From the NCBI GenBank assembly GCA_947381945.1, contig CANCXM010000002.1:1-64000 (forward strand): a stretch of 64,000 nucleotides of DNA, written 5' to 3'. A program made the position numbers and the translations under genes. The notes beneath the pieces were generated by a model. That model saw only the letters and a list, made by a program, of their open reading frames with translations, did not search any database and was not told where the DNA came from. Below, in pieces: positions 25,592 to 33,808 of the stretch (the stretch's first letter is position 1; every line of letters starts with the position of its first letter). The DNA is from an uncultured Muribaculaceae bacterium. GTDB taxonomy: Bacteria; Bacteroidota; Bacteroidia; Bacteroidales; Muribaculaceae.

Positions 25592-25623
25592 CAAAACTAC
25601 ATATTATTTTTGAGATGACCAAA
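25592..25623 (-). promoter_or_regulatory. Bacteroidetes promoter for the leader and three-gene operon
   Basis: Minus-strand TTTG at 25623-25620, a 20-bp spacer and TAGTTTTG at 25599-25592 match the Bacteroidetes -33/-7 pattern. The start would lie just before leader element 1. Confidence 0.65.
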
Positions 25624-25647
25624 TAAAATATTCTTTTCATTATAGTT

Positions 25648-26241
25648 CTATGGTTTTACAAACAGAACAAATTTGAGACCACTTAATCTGTTATGATTAG
25701 CCTCTTCGATAACATAGCATCCACAGATTTTATTCAGAATGCAATACCAATAAATTGTATTTGAATAATTTTGAGGAATATAGCCAATATGGCAACGTTT
25801 TGCAAAAACTTTAACAGCAGTATCGTCATATTTATTATCTGGCTCAGGTTTTAAGGAAATTTTATCCCCAATTTTAAGAGTACAATAAACCTCTTTAGCC
25901 GCATTAGACCGATAACTCATACCAACAAGATGCATTATTGCCCCTTGACAATCGTCAAGGAGAGGATCAAATTTTTTCACAGTTTTTCGTAGTTGTTCCC
26001 GTTGTTTTTCGGTAATAGCCGGAAGAGTGATAGGAGTTGAATCTATTCTGAGACCATAGTCTTCCTCAAGAGTCGAGGATTCGGATTTGTCCTGATCTAA
26101 GGAATGGGAACAATTAAAAGTATTATTTCGTATCTGACTCTCCATCTCATTTTGTTCTTGAGCTTGAGCAACATTAACAACGGAAGTGATGAGCACTACA
26201 AGACCTATGAATACAAAAATATAAATGACAATAGCATCCAT
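25648..26241 (-). CDS. Membrane-anchored HIRAN-domain protein
   Basis: 197 residues. An N-terminal membrane helix (about residues 5-24) precedes a variable linker and a C-terminal HIRAN domain (about residues 103-185). That domain includes VGMSYRSNAAKEVYCTLKIG, LKPEPDNKYDDTAVKVF and IGYIPQ, the standard order for this fold, which binds damaged or single-stranded DNA 3' ends in other proteins. A membrane anchor on a HIRAN domain is unusual. The gene is alone between the leader operon promoter and a terminator at 26323-26351. In a prophage it could protect or exclude DNA at the envelope; that is a guess. Confidence 0.7.
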   Translation of the reverse strand: MDAIVIYIFVFIGLVVLITSVVNVAQAQEQNEMESQIRNNTFNCSHSLDQDKSESSTLEEDYGLRIDSTPITLPAITEKQREQLRKTVKKFDPLLDDCQGAIMHLVGMSYRSNAAKEVYCTLKIGDKISLKPEPDNKYDDTAVKVFAKRCHIGYIPQNYSNTIYWYCILNKICGCYVIEEANHNRLSGLKFVLFVKP

Positions 26242-26322
26242 GATATATCCAGTTTAAAATTTAGACTAAATTTAATACTGCAAATATACCTTCAAACTTC
26301 CACATCCGCAACATAAATGAAT

Positions 26323-26351
26323 AAAAAAGCCCACAGCTGAGAGCCGTGGGC
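26323..26351 (-). terminator. Intrinsic terminator on the minus strand
   Basis: GCCCACGGCT and AGCTGTGGGC pair (26351-26329, minus orientation) and are followed by TTTTTT. It would end transcripts coming from the truncated gene fragment at 26399-26512 and insulate the HIRAN gene. Confidence 0.65.
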
Positions 26352-26398
26352 GGTGTGTCCGGCCTTGACGGACAGTGTCAAATTAAACAAGGCTAATG

Positions 26399-26512
26399 TC
26401 AGATTGAATCGGCTGCGCGACGTATGCGGTCAGACAAATCACAGAGCGCGCCTTTGAGCTGCTTGGCCTCTTCCGGAGTAAAGCCTCCGGCACCACCGTT
26501 GCCGTCGATACA
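26399..26512 (-). pseudogene. C-terminal fragment of a DUF5053-like gene
   Basis: An open stretch ends GGFTPEEAKQLKGALCDLSD followed by RIRRAADSI and a stop. It aligns with the C-terminus of the complete gene at 26833-27249 (ASFTPEEEATFLGALNDIGL). There is no start codon; the fragment begins at the arm of the inverted repeat at 26508-26562. It is therefore a broken paralogue joined to the promoter region of the complete one, in opposite orientation. Confidence 0.6.
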
Positions 26513-26570
26513 CTTTTGTGAATTTTTTTACTCTGAAATTTGTTTAATTCACAAAAGTGTATTATCTTTG
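26508..26570 (+). promoter_or_regulatory. Promoter with 17-bp inverted repeat
   Basis: ATACACTTTTGTGAATT (26508-26524) and its exact complement (26546-26562) lie 21 bp apart. A -33 TTTG at 26539-26542, a 20-bp spacer and a -7 TATCTTTG at 26563-26570 form a near-consensus plus-strand promoter for 26601-26789. The right arm fills the spacer, so a dimer bound there would block it; the arms could also be recombination sites. Confidence 0.65.
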
Positions 26571-26600
26571 TAGTGTCAAACAAAAGAGATAATTCACATA

Positions 26601-26789
26601 ATGGACAAACAAGCATTACTTGAGTATTGGGCAAGCGAACTACTTGCCGTAAAAATGGAGCTTGAGAAAATCAGCTTCATCCTGCAGATGGGGGCCAAGC
26701 CCACCAGAGAAATCAACCAAGCCCTTGATAACCTGCTTGACAGAAAGAAATATCTGGAACAGCTTCTTGAAGAGTTTGGAAAAAAGTAG
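26601..26789 (+). CDS. Small helical protein, unknown
   Basis: 62 residues (MDKQALLEYWASELLAVKME), almost entirely helical with heptad spacing of Leu and charged residues. It follows the promoter at 26539-26570 by about 30 nt and precedes the DUF5053 gene by 43 nt on the same strand. Small coiled-coil partners are common before DUF5053 genes in Bacteroidales phage regions. Function unknown. Confidence 0.6.
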   Translation: MDKQALLEYWASELLAVKMELEKISFILQMGAKPTREINQALDNLLDRKKYLEQLLEEFGKK

Positions 26790-26832
26790 AACCAATATGG
26801 AGGGGGGATAAATCCCCTCTCCTTTAAAAACG

Positions 26833-27249
26833 ATGAGTATGAAGCAAAGAATTGATAAATGGAAACAGATGGTGGCCAACAATGATCCGATGGCCGACCA
26901 GTATCTTAAGGACATAACCGCTGAAGCGAAATCAGAGGGCAAGATCGACGAGATGAACGAGGCCATCGCCTATCTGATAAAGTCGGCCGACTCACATCTT
27001 GACAACATCGAGAAGAAGGTGGGCGAATACACCATGCATCAGCGCCTCGGAAATCTTTCGGAGGTGATCAACCTTGCCTACATAGCCCGCCACTACTTCG
27101 GCAAGACACGCCAGTGGCTGTATCAGCGGGTAAAAGGCCAAATGGTGAACGGCAAACCGGCATCGTTCACACCGGAGGAGGAGGCCACGTTCCTCGGTGC
27201 CCTCAATGATATAGGCCTCCAGATAGCCACGCTTACGCAACGGGTATGA
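26833..27249 (+). CDS. DUF5053 family protein
   Basis: 138 residues (MSMKQRIDKWKQMVANNDPM). Helical N-terminal two-thirds, then LAYIARHYFGKTRQWLYQRV with a helix-turn-helix look, and the C-terminal signature VNGKPASFTPEEEATFLGAL. This pattern is common in Bacteroides prophages and mobile elements; the family has no known function but resembles small DNA-binding regulators. A broken second copy lies nearby in opposite orientation (26399-26512). The stop overlaps an ATG (ATGA) that starts only a 15-codon frame. Confidence 0.7.
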   Translation: MSMKQRIDKWKQMVANNDPMADQYLKDITAEAKSEGKIDEMNEAIAYLIKSADSHLDNIEKKVGEYTMHQRLGNLSEVINLAYIARHYFGKTRQWLYQRVKGQMVNGKPASFTPEEEATFLGALNDIGLQIATLTQRV

Positions 27250-27304
27250 AAAGGAAAAGCGTCCGCAGATTATCTCTTTGTTTGACGCCATAGAGGCAGA
27301 CGCA

Positions 27305-27340
27305 AACGCCCGGGTTCTCCGCATGGGGAATCCGGGCGTT
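27305..27340 (+). other. Hairpin after the DUF5053 gene
   Basis: A 13-bp stem (27305-27317 with 27328-27340, one mismatch) closes the short plus-strand operon. It lacks a T run, so it is at best a weak terminator. The surrounding 27250-27360 stretch also has an open frame without start codon and no other visible signal. Confidence 0.4.
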
Positions 27341-27390
27341 GTTGTGCGGGAGGAATAATTTCAGTGAAGAATTTATTGAGGGGAAAAGTC

Positions 27391-27465
27391 TCAATCTTTT
27401 TTCTTTTTACGTCTAATTCGATTCATCATCTTAGCCTCACGATCCAAGTCTCTTAGAACAGTCAT
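27391..27465 (-). CDS. Very short basic peptide (24 aa)
   Basis: MTVLRDLDREAKMM, then NRIRRKKKKD, stop. It sits between two minus-strand phage genes with no other feature in the gap. Basic composition would suit a small nucleic-acid binder, but nothing else supports translation. Confidence 0.25.
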   Translation of the reverse strand: MTVLRDLDREAKMMNRIRRKKKKD

Positions 27466-27479
27466 TGCTTTTTATTTAA

Positions 27480-27836
27480 TTACCCAGCAGCGAACTGACC
27501 ATGAAGGACAATATTGATGGTTATGTCATGTCCAATATAACCGTCTTCATGTACACATCTAATATATCTACAGTAGAAACACTTTTCGTAATCTTCTACC
27601 CATTTAAGATCTGTTTCTGCCATCATACGGTCGCACCGCACCATCAACTTGGTTAATACTTTGACCGCATCTTTCGGCTTTACATACGAACGGAAAGCTA
27701 CTTTCTTAACCATAGATAGTGCTTTATTAAAGCCATCGGTCTCACAAAAGTCCTTAGCCCAAACCTCCAGGTCTTCAAGAGGGGTCAGAATAAGAGTTTT
27801 GACCTCGGATGATTTAGAAATTTCAAATTTGTCCAT
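27480..27836 (-). CDS. Early phage protein, unknown
   Basis: 118 residues (MDKFEISKSSEVKTLILTPL). A Cys-rich short stretch (EKCFYCRYIRCVHEDG) near residue 85 could bind metal. Followed by a small beta end. Transcribed with the early block (27.4-33.7 kb). No family recognised. Confidence 0.45.
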   Translation of the reverse strand: MDKFEISKSSEVKTLILTPLEDLEVWAKDFCETDGFNKALSMVKKVAFRSYVKPKDAVKVLTKLMVRCDRMMAETDLKWVEDYEKCFYCRYIRCVHEDGYIGHDITINIVLHGQFAAG

Positions 27837-27862
27837 AATTCAGATATAGTAATTTATTGTTC

Positions 27863-28309
27863 TTAGTCAAAAAACTCTTCGCCAAAAAGCCATATAAATA
27901 AGCCCCTGAAGATAAAGCTCATAATGCACTTCTTATCATCTTTACTTTTTGGTACACACTTATTATATTCAGTCTTGATTCTCTCCCTCTGTTCCTTGCT
28001 CAGTGTCGAGGGGTCGATTATAGGAAGGACAGTGGTCTTTACACTTGTCTTAATATAGTAATTCATATCCCCATATCCTCCGGAGGCCTTTACTTCACGG
28101 ATTTGCATCTGTAATAGATCCGGAGGCATGGCATCGCAGGAGCTACCTCGGTATTTAAACGTGTAACCGGGCAAGCGTATTTCTCCCCATTCATGCTTAG
28201 TCAAAATTTCACAGACGAGGTCTTTGACAGTATACGGACGATCAAGAATGACATCATAAGGGGCGGTCGCATCAGAACCGGTCGGACCGCATTGGATAAA
28301 TTTCATCAT
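27863..28309 (-). CDS. Early phage protein, unknown
   Basis: 148 residues (MMKFIQCGPTGSDATAPYDV). The central part has KHEWGEIRLPGYTFKYRGSS. The C-terminus ends in an aromatic helix (MSFIFRGLFIWLFGEEFF) that could insert into or lie on a membrane. No family recognised. Confidence 0.45.
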   Translation of the reverse strand: MMKFIQCGPTGSDATAPYDVILDRPYTVKDLVCEILTKHEWGEIRLPGYTFKYRGSSCDAMPPDLLQMQIREVKASGGYGDMNYYIKTSVKTTVLPIIDPSTLSKEQRERIKTEYNKCVPKSKDDKKCIMSFIFRGLFIWLFGEEFFD

Positions 28310-28321
28310 ATATAAATCAAT

Positions 28322-28582
28322 TTAAAAAGATAATTTACTTGTGATTTCGAAGAGCTTGTCGAAAATTTCGTTGACTTGTTTCTGACGATCGCCAAAATCA
28401 TTGAGCCATTCGTCATAAGTCTGTTTCAGTTCTTTGCGCAATTCAATGTTTTCCTTTCGTTGCTCTTGCATGATGGCCATGAGTTTACGATAACGCCGAC
28501 AGTCATGACGCAACCACAACGGATAAAGACGTGTGGCACAGACGAGAGCCACTACAATAATGAGGGTAATGCAGTAAATCAT
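28322..28582 (-). CDS. Small membrane protein with coiled coil
   Basis: 86 residues. One N-terminal membrane helix (MIYCITLIIVVALVCATRLY) followed by a long charged coiled coil (KLMAIMQEQRKENIELRKEL and onward). This is the architecture of inner-membrane spanins and of some phage exclusion proteins, but the gene lies in the early region, not beside lysis genes. Role undetermined. Confidence 0.5.
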   Translation of the reverse strand: MIYCITLIIVVALVCATRLYPLWLRHDCRRYRKLMAIMQEQRKENIELRKELKQTYDEWLNDFGDRQKQVNEIFDKLFEITSKLSF

Positions 28583-28597
28583 TTATTTGTTATCTTA

Positions 28598-28975
28598 TCA
28601 GTTGAGAAGTTCGGAATTGTCAAGTTTATTTCCTACCACTGTGAGAGCCTTACCCGCCATAGCGAAGGAGAGTGAGGTATAAGCACTGCCCCAATCAATA
28701 ATGAAGCCTGAAAACTTATGGTCCCAATGAATGCAAGCCAAGTGCGAACGGACACGGATGAAGACAATATCATCCTCATAGATCTCAGATCCATTGCAGT
28801 CTTTATGGCCGGTGAACTGGCCGATGGATTCGGGCTGCACCTCACATTCATCATAACTGTTACGGTCATTCACCAATATAGCAGTACGTTTGCCATCCGC
28901 AGAGTGCACCAAATCACCATATAGCCACACACCGGTATGGATGTCTTTGCCTCTAAATTTAAATGGTCTATTCAT
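28598..28975 (-). CDS. YopX-family phage protein
   Basis: 125 residues with the family signatures FKFRGKDIHTGVWLYGDL at the start and IGQFTGHKDCNGSEIYEDDI near residue 50, followed by IHWDHKFSGFIIDWG. YopX proteins occur in many prophages; their function is unknown. It is transcribed with the antirepressor and primase genes. Confidence 0.85.
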   Translation of the reverse strand: MNRPFKFRGKDIHTGVWLYGDLVHSADGKRTAILVNDRNSYDECEVQPESIGQFTGHKDCNGSEIYEDDIVFIRVRSHLACIHWDHKFSGFIIDWGSAYTSLSFAMAGKALTVVGNKLDNSELLN

Positions 28976-28988
28976 CTTTCAGCATATA

Positions 28989-29510
28989 TTATAATTTCAA
29001 TCTTGGGTGACTGTCAAGCCTCTGCGCTCTTATCCGTGCAAGATGCTCCTCGGCACTGCGTCGACGTACTTTAGCCTCCTTCTCATTTACGATAGCCTCG
29101 TTAACCGCTCTGAGAGCAACAATCTCCTCCTCATTGGATTCAATCTGTTCGCGTAGGGAACCGGTGAAATGCTGATAGAGGGCATCATAACACTCACGTT
29201 GAAAATCGGCAACCTGGTCTCTTTTGGATTCAGTCACCATATTTGCATCTATCGTGAACAGCCATCCATAGATATATTCCAAAGGAAGGCAAAGCATTTC
29301 CCTGACTTTTCCATCGGCAGCAACTACCTTTAAGGTAAAGGCAGTTGAACTTAAAATGTAATGGCGTTCGATTCGTTGACGCTGTCCTTCAGCATCCACT
29401 CCAATAGCAGTGCAAATCGGTTTGACAGGCACATAAAAATTTGATTTGTCGTCTTTCACGGCATAAATATCAATGCCGTTCACGGTCGAGATAAATAATT
29501 CCTTGTTCAT
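28989..29510 (-). CDS. Phage antirepressor-type protein (P22_AR_N-like)
   Basis: 173 residues. The N-terminal 110 follow the P22_AR_N pattern: NGIDIYAVKDDKSNFYVPVK, ICTAIGVDAEGQRQRIERHY, LPLEYIYGWLFTI and FQRECYDALYQHF. A basic coiled-coil tail replaces the second domain. Antirepressors of this type interfere with the prophage repressor during induction. It lies next to the primase gene in the early operon and would counteract the repressor at 33809-34168. Confidence 0.8.
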   Translation of the reverse strand: MNKELFISTVNGIDIYAVKDDKSNFYVPVKPICTAIGVDAEGQRQRIERHYILSSTAFTLKVVAADGKVREMLCLPLEYIYGWLFTIDANMVTESKRDQVADFQRECYDALYQHFTGSLREQIESNEEEIVALRAVNEAIVNEKEAKVRRRSAEEHLARIRAQRLDSHPRLKL

Positions 29511-29542
29511 GATCCAATTATTGTAATTAGTAAGTTAGTATC

Positions 29543-32500
29543 TTATTCTTCCGCCTCGTCATCGGCTGTGACATCGACTTCGAGGTTAATATTGTAAGCC
29601 TCCTTCAAAGCAAGATAGTCGAAGGCAAGCGCCCAGTCGACGCGCGATGTCTGCCGGACACCGGTAACACCCGGACCTGATGGCACAGGAACGGTAGCCT
29701 CTCGAGGGTTTGAATAATTTTGAAAACGGACAGCATTTTTGAATCCAAGATATTCCTTGGAGTTCTCCAGATAGAATCTTAGAGATTCGACCGGGAGGGT
29801 GGTGTCGCCGACCGCCTTACCGTTTTTCTTATAGAGCATCATCACGCGCTTTGTCGACAGATAAAGCACAGGTCGCGCCACAGGCCACACGATCTTGTCG
29901 GCCAAACCGCGTCCGGAGAATGATTTCTCATACTTGATACGGTAGTCGGATCCAAAAAATATCTCCCCGTTCTGATGGAGAAAGTCGACCGCCTGCCAGA
30001 ATGCTGAAATCTCGTTCGTCGACTTGCATTCCGAATCCTGACGCTTGATTGCAGCAATACAGATTGAAAGCATGTCGGCATAATCGAAGCTGACATCTAT
30101 GACCGGCTGAAGAGTCCTGAAAGCCGACAGAGGTATCACCCAATTGCGAAGGATACGGTCTTCAACGGGAGCTCCGGCAAGACCGTCGAGGACATCTGTC
30201 AGTGCCATCTTATAGTAGGAAGGGAACTCCGCCTCAAACCTCTTGCGATGCTTGAGTAATTGCAATACAAGATGAGAGCATCCGGCATCACGCATCTGCT
30301 TAAGTTCGTCGAAACGACGTTTAGCCTCCGGAGAGAATTCCGATTTATTGAACGTACAGAACAGCAGACGGGAGAAGATTGCGATGTCGATTGTCGGCAT
30401 CTCCTGACCTGACAAGATGATTCCGCAGTCAACCGCTGTGGTCTGACGCTTCTTGTCGCGGTCCATGTTCATGCGTGTACGGCCAACCCCGTCATAGAGA
30501 CCTTTCAGTATCTCGCGTCGCTGAAGCTCGATGGAATTCTTATATTCATCGAGATGGACAAGAGCATTCGAGCACTGGGCTATGACATCACCCAAGGCAG
30601 CTTCCGTAGAAGTGGATATATTGGGAGGCTCATTCTTGATAATGAAGAACGACATGAGCGAGTGGCCAAGCTCCGATTTGCCGGATCCCTTAGGCCCGAA
30701 CAGATTGAGCAGAGGAAAATTCTTGGTTATGGAAGTCACAACATCCTTGAAGAGTGTGGCCAGAAAGAAGCAGATACCGATCTTGCCGTTGTCACCGAAC
30801 ACCTCGATAAGCTTATCAGAATATTTTCGCAGAGTGACGCTTGAAAAGTTGGTGTGGACAAAACGCCTTTCAAACTGAAACAGGTCTCTCTGATCCTGAA
30901 AGATTCTTGAAGCAGCCGGAAGGTAGAAATTGCCGACATCGCCGAGGCGTACGATTCCGTATTCATCCACGGGATACCACTGACCCTCGAACTGGACACC
31001 ATTGCCAAAGGCGAAGAAGCCTTTTTTCTGCCATCCGAGCTGAGTAATCTCCGTGGCGGTCTCCGTATTCTCATAAAGGAACTCCTTCAGACGATTCAGC
31101 TCCGCAGCACCAACTTTCCAAATAAAGTTACCGGCACCCTCGGTCTTGCATCTGAAGCTCTGAATCGACACAAGCTCATCGATACGGAACTCCATGATCT
31201 TTTCATAGCCACGGATATTTGTCAGCTTATAGAGACGCTTCGGATTCATCTGATCCTGAATATGGAAAAGAGGTTCCATGACGAAGTTCGACCATTCGCG
31301 GTCATCACCGTCCTTTGACATAGCCCAATACTGATTGCCTCTGACTTCAAAGCCGTAACGTTGATAGAACTCACGGTCAAGCATCTTTGAGCCCGGTTGC
31401 CGGGACTTACCAGTAACATTCTCCGCCACCTTTTCATTGATGACATTCTTAAGAATGTTGGCTGGAATATTCAGGGTCTTGCTCAGTTGCTTGACATACA
31501 TCTCAATCCTCAGTTTATCGTCAATGCGGGCAAGAAGAACTGAAATGGTTTTCACGACCTCCGCACGCTCAGCCGTAGTAGCCTTACCAATTGAAAGCTT
31601 TGAGGCATACCAAAGAATGAAGTCTTCCTCCGTTATCTCATCGAGCATGGAGCGAGAGCGGAAATAACTGTCAGGGTCAGATTTCTCATCGGAATCAGAT
31701 ACCGGAATCTCCTTCACCGTGACAGCAAATCCGGCTTCAATGGCAGCAAGTCCATTCTTGATGACGGATGCGATACCGCTTCCGTAGGGTTCTCCTTTTG
31801 GGGGATCCATGTCCGGAATGAAGCACAGGCGCGGATTATATCTGCGCAGTATCTTGAACTGGTTATCAGTCCAAGCAGATCCGAGGGGAGCAACAGTATT
31901 GTTGACCTCAAGAGACTGCAAGCGCATGACATCCGGTGCACCCTCCACAAGATAGAACAATTCTTCCTTTGCACCCTGCCGGGCAGCATTATGGATTCCA
32001 AATATGGAACTGTTCTTGACATATACAGGGCTTTCGCATGAATTGATGTATTTAGGTTTGGAGTCATCAAGAACACGGGCAGTAAACCCGATGACATTGC
32101 CGGACCTGTCACGAATAGGGATGGTGACGCGATTATAGAAACCATCATAGCACCGGCCATCCTTTTCACGCAGAAGTCCGGTTTTGACAAGTATCTCCTT
32201 GGAATAACCTCTTTCATCAAGATACTTGGCGAGCTCACGGCTACCGGGAGCAAACCCGATACGTTCCATTTCTACAAAACGCGCACCCCACCGCTTACGG
32301 GCATAGTCGAGTGCTAAGCGTGCACGGTCGTCATCGGCCATGATGCGCGAAGCGAAAAACTCCATGGCAGCATGGTTTGCAGCATACATGGATTCTTTCT
32401 CCATTGCAAGTTTCTGCTCCTCCGGGCTCTCCTTACAGTCGGTGTCCTCAATCTCGATGTGATATTCCTTGGCAAGCCATCTGACTGCCTCGGAATACGA

Positions 32501-32731
32501 CATGTTGAGTTGCTTGCGGACAAAGGTGATGGCATCCCCACCCTCATGACAGCCGAAGCAATAGAACATGTTCCGGGAAGGGGTCACGACAAAGGATGGA
32601 GTCCTTTCATTGTGGAAAGGACAACAACCCTTAAGGCGCGAACCATCCTTGCGAAGCTCCACGAACTTACCGACAACCTCCTCGATGCTACAGGCATCAA
32701 GAAGCCTTTCCTTGTCGCGTTCGCTAATCAT
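29543..32731 (-). CDS. Phage DNA primase-helicase
   Basis: 1062 residues. Domain order: a CHC2 zinc finger (Cys37, His40, Cys58, Cys61); a DnaG-type catalytic core with a TOPRIM region (FYLVEGAPDVMRL near residue 260); a linker; and a C-terminal helicase-like ATPase with Walker A GPKGSGKSELG near residue 680, then TVDIAIFSRLL-type sensor stretches. One protein thus supplies primer synthesis and unwinding for phage replication. The start overlaps the upstream small gene by 8 nt. The length is typical of fused primase-helicases in Bacteroidetes phages. Confidence 0.88.
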   Translation of the reverse strand: MISERDKERLLDACSIEEVVGKFVELRKDGSRLKGCCPFHNERTPSFVVTPSRNMFYCFGCHEGGDAITFVRKQLNMSYSEAVRWLAKEYHIEIEDTDCKESPEEQKLAMEKESMYAANHAAMEFFASRIMADDDRARLALDYARKRWGARFVEMERIGFAPGSRELAKYLDERGYSKEILVKTGLLREKDGRCYDGFYNRVTIPIRDRSGNVIGFTARVLDDSKPKYINSCESPVYVKNSSIFGIHNAARQGAKEELFYLVEGAPDVMRLQSLEVNNTVAPLGSAWTDNQFKILRRYNPRLCFIPDMDPPKGEPYGSGIASVIKNGLAAIEAGFAVTVKEIPVSDSDEKSDPDSYFRSRSMLDEITEEDFILWYASKLSIGKATTAERAEVVKTISVLLARIDDKLRIEMYVKQLSKTLNIPANILKNVINEKVAENVTGKSRQPGSKMLDREFYQRYGFEVRGNQYWAMSKDGDDREWSNFVMEPLFHIQDQMNPKRLYKLTNIRGYEKIMEFRIDELVSIQSFRCKTEGAGNFIWKVGAAELNRLKEFLYENTETATEITQLGWQKKGFFAFGNGVQFEGQWYPVDEYGIVRLGDVGNFYLPAASRIFQDQRDLFQFERRFVHTNFSSVTLRKYSDKLIEVFGDNGKIGICFFLATLFKDVVTSITKNFPLLNLFGPKGSGKSELGHSLMSFFIIKNEPPNISTSTEAALGDVIAQCSNALVHLDEYKNSIELQRREILKGLYDGVGRTRMNMDRDKKRQTTAVDCGIILSGQEMPTIDIAIFSRLLFCTFNKSEFSPEAKRRFDELKQMRDAGCSHLVLQLLKHRKRFEAEFPSYYKMALTDVLDGLAGAPVEDRILRNWVIPLSAFRTLQPVIDVSFDYADMLSICIAAIKRQDSECKSTNEISAFWQAVDFLHQNGEIFFGSDYRIKYEKSFSGRGLADKIVWPVARPVLYLSTKRVMMLYKKNGKAVGDTTLPVESLRFYLENSKEYLGFKNAVRFQNYSNPREATVPVPSGPGVTGVRQTSRVDWALAFDYLALKEAYNINLEVDVTADDEAEE

Positions 32732-32951
32732 CGGCTCTGAATTTTATGTCGAAACCTACACATCCCCTAAGAGACGAAAAGCATTTCCCGGATTCAAGCC
32801 AATAAGCAATTTTCTCACGGCCGTCCGGCAATATGATCGTTCCACTCACATCCCATACAAAGCCATCGACAAGACGTATATTTTCAAACTTAATATCGGA
32901 ACGGCCGGCGATTGCCTCTTCCCATTCCCGAATGGTATGTCTTTTTCTCAT
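32724..32951 (-). CDS. Small phage protein, unknown
   Basis: 75 residues (MRKRHTIREWEEAIAGRSDI). A compact alpha-beta protein (VDGFVWDVSGTIILPDGREK, then CVGFDIKF). It overlaps the primase start by 8 nt and lies 1 nt after the LuxR-type gene, hence the same early transcript. No family recognised. Confidence 0.45.
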   Translation of the reverse strand: MRKRHTIREWEEAIAGRSDIKFENIRLVDGFVWDVSGTIILPDGREKIAYWLESGKCFSSLRGCVGFDIKFRADD

Positions 32952-32952
32952 G

Positions 32953-33501
32953 TCATACTTGTTTTTTAAACCGTGCTACAATTTGGGAAGTGTTCTTCAG
33001 ATGCAGTCTTGCCTTAATATGCTGGATATGATTCCGGACCGTCATGATAGAGATCTGAAGCTCCTCCCCTATCTCAGCCGGACACAAGCCTTCGGAAAGA
33101 AGCTCGGCCACCTCCTGCTCCCTCGCCGAAAGACGAGTCTGAAGGACCGGTTTACATATCACCCCTTCAAAAAGGCATTCTCCACGCATTGGACACCTGA
33201 CATCTTCGAAGTTGAATTCCCCGACACCATTGATGTCGTATGACAATGCATCATATTCACCGAAATTACATCTGATGAACCTATGCACAATCCGGAACTC
33301 GAAGAACTCCCGATTCCTTTCACTCCTGGAGTAAAGTTCGGACAGAGCTGTGAAAGCTCCCGGGTAAAGGTCACGGATTAGTATTAGCATCTCTTCCGTG
33401 ACCTTGCGGCAGCTTTGGTCATAGACAAACATTGGTTTGTCGTATGGCTTCACATTTATGCTCCCATCCGGGCAGTTATAGAATTCCGTCTTTTCAAGCA
33501 T
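32953..33501 (-). CDS. LuxR-type transcriptional regulator
   Basis: 182 residues. The last 65 form a GerE/LuxR helix-turn-helix: LSAREQEVAELLSEGLCPAE, IGEELQISIMTVRNHIQHIK, ARLHLKNTSQIVARF. The N-terminal 110 residues (with VFGEY-like and Cys-containing stretches) match no sensor domain I know. In the phage switch operon it probably activates early or late genes; the TGTAGA cluster at 24137-24362 is a candidate target, an inference from the lack of any other suitable activator in the window. Confidence 0.8.
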   Translation of the reverse strand: MLEKTEFYNCPDGSINVKPYDKPMFVYDQSCRKVTEEMLILIRDLYPGAFTALSELYSRSERNREFFEFRIVHRFIRCNFGEYDALSYDINGVGEFNFEDVRCPMRGECLFEGVICKPVLQTRLSAREQEVAELLSEGLCPAEIGEELQISIMTVRNHIQHIKARLHLKNTSQIVARFKKQV

Positions 33502-33676
33502 CTTTAAACCTATTTATTATGCTCTCAATCGCACGACGTTCAAGAGGCTTAAATGATTCATTTCTTATCTTATAATAGAAAGTCGGTAATGAAAATCCTA
33601 TTTCAGAAATAACCATAGTCCTCAGCTTAGATTTGTCTTCATCCGTAAGATTCCTATAATAGTCAGATATAACCAT
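33494..33676 (-). CDS. Small phage regulator, first gene of the early operon
   Basis: 60 residues (MVISDYYRNLTDEDKSKLRT), helical, with IGFSLPTFYYKIRNESFKPL, the look of small Cro/CII-like DNA-binding proteins of Bacteroidales phages. It is divergent from the repressor at 33809-34168 and overlaps the next gene by 8 nt. Likely the lytic-side partner of the switch. Confidence 0.6.
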   Translation of the reverse strand: MVISDYYRNLTDEDKSKLRTMVISEIGFSLPTFYYKIRNESFKPLERRAIESIINRFKDA

Positions 33677-33682
33677 AAGAGC

Positions 33683-33754
33683 AAAAATTAGTAGTTTTCT
33701 GTTGTTGAGTTTTAAATTAATTATTAATTTTATAACGCAAAGCTACTAATTTTT
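33683..33754. promoter_or_regulatory. Switch region with paired operators
   Basis: AAAAATTAGTAG (33683-33694) and its exact complement (33743-33754) lie 48 bp apart between the divergent repressor and early genes. They are the best candidates for repressor operators. The rest of 33677-33808 is AT-rich. Confidence 0.55.
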
Positions 33755-33808
33755 AATATCAATCTATTAAAAAATCATAGTTAATAAAAATTAAAATAAT
33801 AGATAAAT

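Noticed and set aside
26383..26634. Minus-strand open frame of about 83 codons across the promoter at 26539-26570
   Set aside because: It is out of frame with the DUF5053 fragment and crosses a consensus promoter; no independent support.
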